From contig NZ_MKVV01000055.1 of NCBI RefSeq assembly GCF_001899645.1, positions 1 to 64,000 on the forward strand: a stretch of 64,000 bases of DNA, read 5' to 3'. This DNA is from Pseudonocardia sp. 73-21 (GTDB lineage Bacteria > Actinomycetota > Actinomycetes > Mycobacteriales > Pseudonocardiaceae). Below are positions 32,780 to 41,357 of this stretch, one piece after another (position 1 is the stretch's first letter; each line of letters opens with the position of its first letter). A program made the translations under genes and the position numbers. The notes under the pieces are model-generated. The model saw nothing but the letters and a program-made list of their open reading frames with translations, had not been told where the DNA came from and made no database searches.

Positions 32780-34461
32780 CCGAGGCGCTCGGCCGCGCGC
32801 TGCGCGAGGCGGAACTTCTGCACCTTGCCCGTCGGCGTCGTCGGCAGCTCGTCGGCGGCCAGCACCAGTACGTGCTTCGGCACCTTGAACCGCGCGAGCT
32901 TCTCCTTGCACAGCGCGATCAGCGCGTCGGGATCGACGACCGAGCCGGGCTCGGGCACCACCCACACGCACCCGACCTCGCCCCACCGCTCGTCGGGCAC
33001 CCCCACCGCGTACGCCTGGCTGATGCCTGGGTGCCGGGTGAGCAGGTCCTCGATCTCCTTGGGCATGACCAGCTCGCCGCCGCTCTTGTAGAGCTCCTTG
33101 CTGCGGCCGGTCAGCTGGACGTAGCCGTCGGGACGGACGCGGCCCAGGTCGCCGGAGTGCACCCGGCCGCCGCGCAGGGTGGCCGCGGTCTCGTCGGGCT
33201 TGTCCCAGTACCCGAGCATGTGGGTGGGGCCCGAGGAGACGAGCTCCCCCTCGGCGCCCACCGGAAGGTCGTCGCCGGTCAGCGGGTCGATGGTGCGGTA
33301 GGTGCACAGGTCGCCCGAGCCCGGCACCCCCGCCACACCGGCGAGCTTGGGCCGCCCGACGGTGGCCGAGTGGCGCTCCAGGGGGTCCTCGGGCAGCGAC
33401 ATGGTCATCGCTCCGCCGCACTCGGTCATGCCGTAGCCCGTGGTCATCTCGGTGACACCGAGCTGGTCGCGGATCTTCTCCCACAGCCACACCGGAGCGG
33501 GCGCGGCGCCCGACAGCACCGCGAACAGCGACGACAGGTCGCGCGAGTGCTGGTGCTCGAGGATCGCGACCGACATCGTCGGGACGCAGAGGATCTCCGT
33601 GGCCCGGTGCCGCTCGACGCCGGCGACGTAGTCGGCCGGGGTGAACGCCGTGCGCGGGACGATCGCGCCGCCGACGACCATCGCCGCCAGCAGGCCCTCC
33701 ACGTAGCCGAACATGTGGTAGCAGGGCAGCGAGAACAGGATCCGCCGCCCGTCCTCGAACGCCCGGGTCAGGGCCGAGGCGTACCCGGTGCGCAGCACGG
33801 CGTCGTGGGTGACCATCACGCCCTTGGGCGAGCCGGTGGTGCCGGACGTGTAGAGGATGTCGCCGAGGTCGTCGGGGGCGGCGGTGGCACCGTCGGCCGC
33901 CCCGGGGTGCTCGTCGCCGAGCGCGGCGAGGTCGTCGAGCGTGCGCACGCCGGCGCGCGTGCGTCCGTCGGTGGACAGCAGCACGACCGCGTGCAGGTCC
34001 GGCAGCGCCCCGGTGGCGCCCTGCTCCCATCCGGGGGCGATCTCGTCGAGCATCGCGGGCTGGTCGAGCCCGGCGAAGCCCGTCATCGTCACCAGCACGT
34101 TGCAGCGCGACTGCGCCAGCACGTAGCCGAGCTCGTCGCGGCGGTAGAGGAAGTTGAACGGGATCGCCACCGCCCCGGCCCGGGCGATCGCGAACTTGAG
34201 CGGCACGAACTCGAGGTAGTTGGCCATCAGCACGCCGACCCGGTCGCCGCGGCGGATCCCGAGCGCCGCCAGCCCGTCGGCGAGGCGCCGCGACCACGCC
34301 ACGGTCTCCGCGTAGGTCAGCGTGCGGTCGTCGGTGAGCACGAGCGGGCGGTCCGGGAACTCCGCCGCCCGGCGGTCCAGGAAGCCGTCGAGGGTGGTGG
34401 GCTCCCACGTCGGGTAGCGGGCCGCGAGGGCCGCGCGCCGGGCGTCGATGCTGCCGGTCAT
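32776..34461 (-). CDS. Acyl-CoA synthetase (FadD-like)
   Basis: The 561-aa product is an AMP-forming fatty-acyl or aryl-CoA ligase. Seen: phosphate loop ILYTSGTTGSPKGVMVTH, YGMTECGG, the aspartate of HSGDLGRVRPDGYV, and the catalytic lysine of PTTPTGKVQKF. It activates a carboxylic acid with ATP and CoA. The ATG 34461 lies close to a candidate TetR operator and to a divergent TetR gene (34559), so the acid or its CoA ester is probably the inducer. Substrate not readable. Confidence 0.88.
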   Translation of the reverse strand: MTGSIDARRAALAARYPTWEPTTLDGFLDRRAAEFPDRPLVLTDDRTLTYAETVAWSRRLADGLAALGIRRGDRVGVLMANYLEFVPLKFAIARAGAVAIPFNFLYRRDELGYVLAQSRCNVLVTMTGFAGLDQPAMLDEIAPGWEQGATGALPDLHAVVLLSTDGRTRAGVRTLDDLAALGDEHPGAADGATAAPDDLGDILYTSGTTGSPKGVMVTHDAVLRTGYASALTRAFEDGRRILFSLPCYHMFGYVEGLLAAMVVGGAIVPRTAFTPADYVAGVERHRATEILCVPTMSVAILEHQHSRDLSSLFAVLSGAAPAPVWLWEKIRDQLGVTEMTTGYGMTECGGAMTMSLPEDPLERHSATVGRPKLAGVAGVPGSGDLCTYRTIDPLTGDDLPVGAEGELVSSGPTHMLGYWDKPDETAATLRGGRVHSGDLGRVRPDGYVQLTGRSKELYKSGGELVMPKEIEDLLTRHPGISQAYAVGVPDERWGEVGCVWVVPEPGSVVDPDALIALCKEKLARFKVPKHVLVLAADELPTTPTGKVQKFRLAQRAAERLG

Positions 34462-34483
34462 GGACCTCTCCTCGGGCAGAGTT

Positions 34484-34500
34484 TAATCAGGGATAGATTA
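34484..34500. promoter_or_regulatory. Candidate TetR operator
   Basis: TAATC (34484-34488) and GATTA (34496-34500), with a 7-base spacer, form an inverted repeat in an AT-rich island between the divergent ligase and TetR genes. Its place and symmetry fit a TetR-family binding site controlling both. Confidence 0.4.
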
Positions 34501-34558
34501 GTGAGGTGCCGGCGCGCGTGGCAAGACCGTGCCGCGGCGGGCGCCTACGATCTCCCGC

Positions 34559-35194
34559 GTGCCCCGCAAGTCCCCCGCCGCCGAGCCCGTGGCCGTCCAC
34601 GAGGACGCGAGTGCGAAGTCGGCCCGCACGCGGCGGCGACTGCTCGACGCCGCCGCCACCGTGCTGAGCCGCAAGGGCTTCGCGGGCACCCGGCTCTCGG
34701 ACATCGCCGAGCAGGCCCACGTCCAGGCACCGGCGATCTACTACTACTACCCGTCGCGCGAGGACCTCATCGAGGAGGTCATGTACGTCGGGGCCGCGGC
34801 GATGCGCACCCACCTGGTCGCGGCCCTGGAGGCGCTGCCGCCTTCGGCGGGCCCGGTCGAGCGCATCGGCGCCGCCGTCGAGGCCCACCTGCGTCACGAG
34901 CTGGAGATCTCCGCCTACTCCACGGCGATCATCCGCAACGCCAACCAGCTGCCGGAGCCGGTCAGCCGCCGCGCCCTCGCCGAGGTGGCCGCCTACAACG
35001 ACGTGTGGCGGGTGCTGGTGGCCGAGCTCGCCGCCGCCGGGGAGCTGCGCGCCGACGTCGACCCGGCCGTCGGCCGGATGATGGTGCTGGGCGCCTTGAA
35101 CTGGGCCGCGGAGTGGTGGGACCCTGCGGGCGGCCCGCTCGACGACGTCATCCGCACGGCGCAGTCGATGGTGCTGCACTCCCTGCGCCCCTGA
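34559..35194 (+). CDS. TetR family regulator
   Basis: The 211-aa product has the TetR N-terminal DNA-binding domain (RTRRRLLDAAATVLSRKGFA, then LSDIAEQAHVQAPAIYYYYP as the helix-turn-helix) and an all-helical ligand domain with NWAAEWWDPAGGPLDDVI. The GTG 34559 (VPRKSPAAEP) is preferred to ATG 34529 because it begins the usual basic tail and leaves room for the promoter. It probably represses the divergent acyl-CoA ligase gene and itself. Confidence 0.87.
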   Translation: MPRKSPAAEPVAVHEDASAKSARTRRRLLDAAATVLSRKGFAGTRLSDIAEQAHVQAPAIYYYYPSREDLIEEVMYVGAAAMRTHLVAALEALPPSAGPVERIGAAVEAHLRHELEISAYSTAIIRNANQLPEPVSRRALAEVAAYNDVWRVLVAELAAAGELRADVDPAVGRMMVLGALNWAAEWWDPAGGPLDDVIRTAQSMVLHSLRP

Positions 35195-35324
35195 GGTGTG
35201 CGGCGCGGCGGGACACGTGTGACGCGGGTCCCGAGCTGACCCGTGAGTAACAAAGTACGGTCGAACCAGTGGGGACCCGAACCCCGAACCCACCCGGGTA
35301 CCCGCTGGACAACCGAGGAGTGAC

Positions 35325-36272
35325 ATGAGCCTGCGCTCCGCTGTTGTGACGGGCCTCGGGCACTGCCTGCCCGAACGGATCGTCACCAACGACGACCTGG
35401 CCGCCCGCCTCGACACCTCCGACGAGTGGATCCGCACCCGCACCGGCATCCGCCAGCGCCACATCGTCGACACGGGCACCAGCACGTCCGATCTCGCGGT
35501 CGGGGCGGGCCGGCGGGCGCTGGCCGCGGCGGGGCTCACGAGCGTCGGGGTGGTCATCGTCGCCACCACCACCCCCGACCATCCCTGCCCCGCCACCGCG
35601 CCCGTCGTCGCCACCCGGCTGGGGCTGGTCGAGGCCCCCGCCTTCGACGTCAACGCGGTGTGCAGCGGCTTCCTCTACGCGCTCGCCACGGCCGACAGCA
35701 TGCTGACCTCGGGCCTCTACGACACCGCGCTGGTGATCGGGGCCGACATCTTCTCGTCGTTCATCGACCCCGACGACCGTTCCACCGCCTTCCTGTTCGG
35801 CGACGGCGCCGGCGCCATGGTCCTGCGGGCGGGCGAGCCCGGCGAGGCGGGATCGGTGCTGGCCGTGGAGCTGGGCAGCGACGGCGAGATGGAGAACCTC
35901 ATCCTCGTCGAGGACGCCAAGTCGCCGTACACGATGCAGGGCCAGACGGTCTACCGGCACGCGGTGGCGCGGATGGCCAGCAGCACCCGGTCCATCCTCG
36001 AGCGCGTGGGCTGGTCCGTCGCCGACGTCGACCACTTCGTCGGCCACCAGGCCAACCAGCGCATCCTCGACGCCGTGGCCGGCCGCCTGAAGATGGATCC
36101 CGCGTGCGTGGTCAGCAACCTGGCCACCGTCGGCAACACCGCGGCCGCCTCCATCCCGATCGCGCTGAGCGAGGCCTCCGACGAGGGCCGGCTGCGCACC
36201 GGTGACCGCGTCGTGCTCGCCGCGTTCGGGGGCGGGGCCACGTGGGGGGCCGCGGCGCTCACCTGGCCGTAG
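35325..36272 (+). CDS. Beta-ketoacyl-ACP synthase III family protein
   Basis: The 315-aa product has the FabH thiolase fold and the full catalytic triad: Cys113 in VNAVCSGFLYA, His241 in GHQANQRI and Asn271 in TVGNTAAAS. It also has the N-terminal DEWIRTRTGIRQRH. It would condense an acyl-CoA starter with malonyl-ACP. ATG 35325 has a GAGGAG site. It stands alone, without fabD, acpP or fabF neighbours, so it is probably a specialised starter synthase or a spare FabH rather than the housekeeping copy. Confidence 0.87.
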   Translation: MSLRSAVVTGLGHCLPERIVTNDDLAARLDTSDEWIRTRTGIRQRHIVDTGTSTSDLAVGAGRRALAAAGLTSVGVVIVATTTPDHPCPATAPVVATRLGLVEAPAFDVNAVCSGFLYALATADSMLTSGLYDTALVIGADIFSSFIDPDDRSTAFLFGDGAGAMVLRAGEPGEAGSVLAVELGSDGEMENLILVEDAKSPYTMQGQTVYRHAVARMASSTRSILERVGWSVADVDHFVGHQANQRILDAVAGRLKMDPACVVSNLATVGNTAAASIPIALSEASDEGRLRTGDRVVLAAFGGGATWGAAALTWP

Positions 36273-36771
36273 TCACCGCGTGGAGGCGATCACCTCGGCC
36301 AGCACGTCGAGGGCCTCGTCCAGCAGCAGGCCCGGAATGGCCAGCGGCGGGAGCAGGCGCAGCACGTTGCCGTGGCTGCCGCAGGTCAGCACGATCAGCC
36401 CGGCCGCGTGGGCGGCGGACGCGACGGCCTTCGTCGTGGCCGCGTCGGGCGCGCCGGTGGTCGGGTCGACGATCTCGACGGCCACCATGGCACCGGGCCA
36501 GCGGACGTCGCCGATGCGGGGGTCGGCGGCCTGCACCGTGCGGAGCCGGCCCAGCAGCGGGCCCGTCGAGGCCGTCGAGGAACGGGTACGACATCGGCGC
36601 GCGGTGCACCTCGGGGGCGAACGGGCCGAAGCCGTCCTCGTAGGGCACGTTCTTCGCGGTCATCGCCATCGTGAGCGACGTGCGGCCGTGGTAGGCGTGG
36701 TCGGACACGGCGTCGACCACGGCGGGGGCGCTGTTGCCGACGCCGGTGACCGCGATGCCGGAGCCGAGCAC
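36273..36771 (-). pseudogene. gabT: Truncated 4-aminobutyrate aminotransferase
   Basis: Recognisable GabT segments survive in two frames: LGSGIAVTGVGNSAPAVVDA joined directly to DHAYHGRTSLTMAMTAKNVP and FGPFAPEVHRAPMSYPF (36566-36771), then GAMVAVEIVDPTTGAPDA and GLIVLTCGSHGNVLRLLPPL (36273-36540). The usual sequence between the first two is missing, and the whole central domain with the PLP lysine is deleted. At least two internal deletions and a frame change rule out activity. Confidence 0.85.
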
Positions 36772-36802
36772 GATCTACGGCTGGAGTTCCAGGTGAACAG
36801 CC

Positions 36803-37546
36803 TTACCCGGCCCGGCTGTGACGGGAGGTCGAGCCATGCAGAGAGGAACGTTGGTGCTCGACCGGTTTCAGGGCTGGACGCGGTGTCGATGCCAGTGGTG
36901 AGAGCTTGAGCCAGCGCGGTAGTGCACGCCGCGCTGCCGGTTCGCCGCGCAGCACCATGTCACCGGAGCGCAGCGCGCCGGCCCAGGACAGGTCGCCGCG
37001 CCAGACGAGGGTGAGCGCGCGCAGCGTCGTCTCCACGGCAACCTGGACCGGGAAGCCGGGATCGTCGTGGCAGACATCGACGCCGTCGTTGCCGACGACG
37101 ATCCACCAGTCCCGCGCGCCGGGATCGATGTCGGTGAAACGGAACTGCAGGGTGGTGCGGCCGTCGGGTACGGCCTCCAGATCGATGTTGCGGTGCACAT
37201 CCCACATGAGCAGGTGCGGATCGAGGTCGCCGTCACCGAGTTCGGAGATCCAGCGGGTGCCCCACCGGCCGATGGCTTCCACGATCGGTTCGAGCTCCCG
37301 GCCGGCCGGGGTCAGGTGGTAGGTGACCCTGTTGCCTTCGCGGTAACGCTCGACGACCCCGGCCCGGATCAGGGTGTGCAGCCGCTTGGACAGCAGTGCC
37401 GGTGACATGCGAGGCACACCCCGGCGCACGGCATTGAAGTGCCGGCTGCCCATCATCAGCTCGCGCACGACCAGCAACGTCCAACGCTCGTCGAGCAGCT
37501 CCATCGCCTTGGACACCGGGCAGAACTGACCGTAGCTACCAGGCAT
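36803..37546 (-). CDS. HxlR-type regulator with SCP2-like domain
   Basis: The 247-aa product has an HxlR winged helix at residues 1-100 (CPVSKAMELLDERWTLLVVR, GVPRMSPALLSKRLHTLIRA) and then an SCP2-like sterol-carrier domain (WDVHRNIDLEAVPDGRTTL through GDMVLRGEPAARRALPRWL). The second domain could bind a hydrophobic ligand and make this a one-component sensor. ATG 37546 (MPGSYGQFCPVSKA) is chosen because it begins right before the winged helix. It is divergent from the methyltransferase gene by 159 bases and probably controls it. Confidence 0.85.
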   Translation of the reverse strand: MPGSYGQFCPVSKAMELLDERWTLLVVRELMMGSRHFNAVRRGVPRMSPALLSKRLHTLIRAGVVERYREGNRVTYHLTPAGRELEPIVEAIGRWGTRWISELGDGDLDPHLLMWDVHRNIDLEAVPDGRTTLQFRFTDIDPGARDWWIVVGNDGVDVCHDDPGFPVQVAVETTLRALTLVWRGDLSWAGALRSGDMVLRGEPAARRALPRWLKLSPLASTPRPALKPVEHQRSSLHGSTSRHSRAG

Positions 37547-37621
37547 CCGAGCCCTCCCAAGCTGGGTGACGCGGCCAGGATAGGCAGCCGCTGCGGGTGC
37601 CGAGAAGTACAGAATCTGAAG

Positions 37622-37639
37622 CGGATCGGTACAGATCCG
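37622..37639. promoter_or_regulatory. Candidate operator between HxlR and methyltransferase genes
   Basis: CGGATC (37622-37627) and GATCCG (37634-37639), separated by GGTACA, form a perfect 6-bp inverted repeat in the divergent promoter region. It is a plausible HxlR-type binding site. Confidence 0.35.
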
Positions 37640-37705
37640 GGACTGGGGCACTCGGATAGCGGCACCGGATCGTGAGCTGGTGCCGACCACCGACGGGAGA
37701 GTCCG

Positions 37706-38779
37706 ATGACCGCGACCGCCACCCCCGACAGCACCACCCCCGACGCCACTGCGACCCCGGCCATGTCCGAGCAGGCATCGGTGCTGTTGGGCCAGATCGC
37801 CGGATACGTAGGCCATCGCACCGTCGCCATAGGACTGCGCTGCGGGCTGGTTCAGGCGCTCGCCGACCGGCCCGGGGCCGACCCGGACGAGCTCGCCGCT
37901 GCGCTCGGGCTCGACCACTTCTACGTCTCGGTGTGGTGTCGCGCCGCGCTGGCAACCGGTGTCCTCGACCGCGACGATGCCCAGCCCTGCCGGTACCGGC
38001 TCGCCCCGCACCTGGCCACGCTCCTGCTCGACACCGCCTCCCCGGCCTATCTCGGCGGGGTGTTCCTGGTTTTCGAGGCCCCGGAGATGTTCGACCGCTT
38101 CGAGACCAGCCTGGCCACCGGTGCACGGATGTGGTGGGACGACACCACCCCCGAGTGGATCACCGGGGTCTCCAGCACCGGGGCCCCGTTCTACACCCGC
38201 CTCGTGCCGGGCGGCCTCGCCCAGATCCCCGGCTTGGCGGACCGACTGGACGCCGGGTGCCGGGTCGTCGACACAGCCTGCGGCGCGGGCACCGGCCTGA
38301 TCCGCCTCGCCACCGCCTACCCCGACTGCTCGGTGGTCGGCGTCGACGGTGACGTGCACTCGCTGGAGCAGGCCCGGGTCCGCATCACCGAGACCGGTCT
38401 CGGGGACCGGGTGACCCTGGTGCACAGCCCGCTGGAGGACCTGGCGCTCGACGAATCCGCCACCGTCGTGATCAACAACATTTCGATGCACGAATGCCGC
38501 GACATCGACCGGGTTGCCGACAACGTGCGCGCTGGGCTAGAGCCCGGCGGTTGGTTCGTAATCTCCGACTTTCCCTTCCCGAACACCGACGCCGCGCTGC
38601 GCACCGCACCCGGCCGAATCATGTGCGGGATCCAGTTCTTCGAGGCGCAGATCGACGACCAACTCCTCCCACGCGCCGCCTACGACGACCTCCTGACCCG
38701 CCACGGCTTCACCGACCTCGGCTCGGTCACCCTCACCCCCATGCACGCCATCACCTACGGGCGCACCCCTGCCCGCTGA
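37706..38779 (+). CDS. SAM-dependent methyltransferase
   Basis: The 357-aa product has an N-terminal winged-helix-like dimerisation region (residues about 20-110, as in small-molecule O-methyltransferases), then the Rossmann domain with motif I VVDTACGAGTG at 187-197, acidic motif VVGVDGD, and VVINNISMHECRDIDRV. It methylates an unknown small molecule. The ATG 37706 has a GGGAGAG site. It is divergent from the HxlR-SCP2 regulator, so a hydrophobic substrate or inducer is possible. Confidence 0.82.
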   Translation: MTATATPDSTTPDATATPAMSEQASVLLGQIAGYVGHRTVAIGLRCGLVQALADRPGADPDELAAALGLDHFYVSVWCRAALATGVLDRDDAQPCRYRLAPHLATLLLDTASPAYLGGVFLVFEAPEMFDRFETSLATGARMWWDDTTPEWITGVSSTGAPFYTRLVPGGLAQIPGLADRLDAGCRVVDTACGAGTGLIRLATAYPDCSVVGVDGDVHSLEQARVRITETGLGDRVTLVHSPLEDLALDESATVVINNISMHECRDIDRVADNVRAGLEPGGWFVISDFPFPNTDAALRTAPGRIMCGIQFFEAQIDDQLLPRAAYDDLLTRHGFTDLGSVTLTPMHAITYGRTPAR

Positions 38780-38799
38780 GCGCGTCGCGCCCATCAAGG

Positions 38800-39585
38800 A
38801 CAGCGGTCGCGCTGCAGCGCCGCCTCACCCGGGCCGCGGTGGCCCCGGACGGGCCCGCGGCGATCCTGCGCACCCTCGGCGCGATCGTCGACGGGTCGGC
38901 ACGGGTCGGCACGGGTCTGCGGGCCGGACGGGGCCGGGCTCGATCCGGAGGTGTTCGCGCGGTTTCGCCGGGCCGGGCTGCGCGGGTCGCACAGCGCGTC
39001 GGGGCCGGAGGGGAGCACGCTCGTCCAGCCGCTGGGGCTGGCCGGTTCCCCGCGCGGCTACCTGCTGGTGACGGGCCCCCACCCGTGGGACGCGGCGCAC
39101 CACGGCGCCGTGGCCACCGCGGTCGCGCTGCTGTCCCTGGACGCCGAGCGGCGGGCCGACGCCCAGGCCGCGGCGCGGGAGATCCGGGCGGGTGCCTGGG
39201 CTCTGTTTCTCGCCGGCGCCGCGGACTCGGCCGTCGCGCTGCTCGGTCTGCGCGCCGCCGCGACCGGACCGGTCTCGCACGAGGGCCGCTTCCCTGTGCA
39301 GCGCGTGCGCGGGGCAGATGCCCTCGGCGCCGCCGAGAGCCGGCCGCCGGAGAGGCGTTCGCCCGTGAGGTACTGGGTCCGCTGGCCGACCCGGGACACG
39401 ACGACCTGCACGCCACACTCGAGCAGTTCCACGCCTGCCACGGCCAGCTCACGCTGGTGGCGGCGGCCATCGGGGCGCACCGCAACACCGTCCGCCGCCG
39501 ATTACGCCGGATCGAAGAACTCACGGGCCATTCGCTCGACGACCCCCGCGCCCGTGCCGAGCTCTGGGTCGTCCGGCAGGTCATG
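38800..39585 (+). pseudogene. Frameshifted PucR/CdaR-type regulator
   Basis: Segments of one PucR-family regulator occur in order in different frames: LQRRLTRAAVAPDGPAAILR (38811-38870), FARFRRAGLRGSHSASGPEG on to GYLLVTGPHPWDAAHHGAVA (38950-39120), then the C-terminal helix-turn-helix LHATLEQFHACHGQLTLVAA followed by AIGAHRNTVRRRLRRIEELT (39408-39530). A tandem GGGTCGGCAC repeat near 38894-38913 lies about where the first frame is lost. The N-terminal part of the usual 500-residue protein is missing or out of frame. Confidence 0.75.
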
Positions 39586-39594
39586 ATCAGAGTG

Positions 39595-40464
39595 CTATCC
39601 CAGTCCGAGCATCCTCACCGCGTTCTCCTTGAGGATCAGGGGGCGGACCTCATCCTTGATCTCCAGCTTCGCGAAGTCCGCCAGCCAGCGGTCGGGCTGC
39701 AGCACCGGGAAGTCGGAGCCGAACAGCACCTTGCGCTTGAGCAGGCCGTTCGCGGCGCGCACCAGTTGCGGCGGGAAGTACGTCGGCGACCAGCCGGAGA
39801 GGTCGATGTAGACGTTGGCCTTGTGGGTGGCCATGGAGATCGCGGAGTCCTGCCACGGCACCGACGGGTGGGCGAGCACGATCGTCAGCTGCGGGAAGTC
39901 GGCGGCGACGTCGTCGATGAGCATCGGGTCGGAGTAGCGCAGCTTGATGCCGCGCCCACCGGGCAGCCCGGCGCCGATGCCCGTCTGGCCGGTGTGGAAC
40001 AGCGCGGGCACGCCGAGCTCCTCGATGGCCGCGTACAGCGGGTAGAACGCCACCGAGTTGGGCTCGAAGGCCTGCAGGCTGGGGTGGAACTTGAACCCGC
40101 GCACGCCGTGGTCGTTCACGAGGCTGTGGATGCGCCGGACCGCGGCCTTGCCCCCGTGCGGGTCCACCGAGCCGAACGGGATGAGCACGTCGGCGTACTC
40201 GGCGGCGGTGTCGGCGATCTCCTCGCTCGACAGGGCCGGGTGCCCGGTGCCCGAGGTGGAGTCGACGGTGAAGACCACCGCGGCCATCCGGCGCTCCCGG
40301 TAGTGGGCGGCGATGTCGGCGACCGTGGGCGTGCGGTTGGCGTCGGCCTTGAAGTAGGCCGCCGAGGCGTCGTTGAGCTCCTGGTCCAGCGAGAAGCAGC
40401 CGTGGCCGTCCTGCTCGACGTGGACGTGGACGTCGATGGCGTCCACTGTGGAGGGATCGATCAC
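39595..40464 (-). CDS. Amidohydrolase (ACMSD-like family)
   Basis: The 289-aa product is a metal-dependent amidohydrolase-2/COG2159 TIM barrel. It has the N-terminal HxH in AIDVHVHVEQ, a lysine/histidine region FKFHPSLQAF, HTGQTG, LAHPSVPW, and the metal Asp in FGSDFPVL. Relatives decarboxylate or hydrolyse aromatic or keto acids. The GTG 40464 overlaps the stop of the dehydrogenase by four bases and has GGAG upstream. It is the last gene of the MarR-controlled CoA operon and may process the pathway's small product. Confidence 0.86.
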   Translation of the reverse strand: MIDPSTVDAIDVHVHVEQDGHGCFSLDQELNDASAAYFKADANRTPTVADIAAHYRERRMAAVVFTVDSTSGTGHPALSSEEIADTAAEYADVLIPFGSVDPHGGKAAVRRIHSLVNDHGVRGFKFHPSLQAFEPNSVAFYPLYAAIEELGVPALFHTGQTGIGAGLPGGRGIKLRYSDPMLIDDVAADFPQLTIVLAHPSVPWQDSAISMATHKANVYIDLSGWSPTYFPPQLVRAANGLLKRKVLFGSDFPVLQPDRWLADFAKLEIKDEVRPLILKENAVRMLGLG

Positions 40465-41357
40465 GGCAGGTCTCCTTCGGTCTTGGCCGCCAGCAGCGTG
40501 CGCAGGACGGCGTCGCGGCGGCCGGCGAGGTCGGCCGGGTCGACACCGGCCAGCTCCTCGTCGACCCCGGCGATGATCTTCTGTTCCAGCTCGGGGGTCA
40601 TGTGCACCCGGCCCAGGTCGCGCCACCAGGCCTCGGTGGGCGGGCCGAGGTGCTCGAGGATGTGGGCGATGCCGCCGGGGCCGCCGGAGAGGTGCTGGTT
40701 AACGAACGGGCCGAGAAGTGCCCAGCGCAGTCCCGGGCCCTGCGCGATGGCCGTGTCGATGTCGGCCACACTCGCGACACCACGTTCCACCAGCGAGTAC
40801 GCCTCCTGCCAGAGCGCGGCCTGCAGCCGGTTGGCGATGTGCCCGGGCAGCTCCCGGCGCAGCCGGATCGGCTTCCTGCCCACCGACGTGTAGAAGGCCA
40901 TCGCCGCCTCGACGGCGGCGTCCGAGGTGCGCTCGCCCGGCACGACCTCCACGAGCGGGATGACGTGCGGCGGGTTGAACGGGTGCCCGACCACCAGGCG
41001 CTCGGGATGGTGGGCGCAGCCCTTCGCGATGACGCTGGGCAGCATCCCCGACGAACTGCTGGCCAGCACCACGTCGGGGCGGGCGGCCTCGTCGAGCACG
41101 GCGAACAGCGTGTGCTTGACGTCCTCGCGCTCGGGTCCGTTCTCCTGCACGAAGTCGGCGGAGGCCACCGCCTCGCCCGGATCACCGGTGAAGGTGAGCC
41201 GGTCGAGGGAGCCCGGACCGATCGCGGCGACCCCGGCGCGCAGCCGCTCCTCGGCGTCGGGGGCCGGGTCTGTGGCCACGACATCGAGGCCGTGGGCGAG
41301 GAAGTGGGCGGCCCAGCTGGTGCCGATGACGCCGGTACCCACCACCGCGACCCTCAT
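40461..41357 (-). CDS. 3-hydroxyacyl-CoA dehydrogenase family protein
   Basis: The 298-aa product is an NAD-dependent L-3-hydroxyacyl-CoA / L-carnitine-dehydrogenase-type enzyme. Seen: Rossmann motif VAVVGTGVIGTSWAAHFLAH, the ENGPERED segment, active-site SSSSGMLPS, GHPFNPPHVIPLVEVVPG with the catalytic histidine, and the helical domain IANRLQAALWQEAYSLVERG. Length and the VGHPFNPP to QGPGLRWALLGPF region resemble the carnitine-dehydrogenase-like subgroup. Starts at ATG 41357, overlapping the preceding gene by four bases. Confidence 0.87.
   Translation of the reverse strand: MRVAVVGTGVIGTSWAAHFLAHGLDVVATDPAPDAEERLRAGVAAIGPGSLDRLTFTGDPGEAVASADFVQENGPEREDVKHTLFAVLDEAARPDVVLASSSSGMLPSVIAKGCAHHPERLVVGHPFNPPHVIPLVEVVPGERTSDAAVEAAMAFYTSVGRKPIRLRRELPGHIANRLQAALWQEAYSLVERGVASVADIDTAIAQGPGLRWALLGPFVNQHLSGGPGGIAHILEHLGPPTEAWWRDLGRVHMTPELEQKIIAGVDEELAGVDPADLAGRRDAVLRTLLAAKTEGDLP

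Noticed and set aside
31268..34408. 1046-codon open frame on the minus strand
   Set aside because: It spans the DUF1501 gene and the ligase in the wrong frame; composition is Arg/Gly/His-rich and no start or family is supported.
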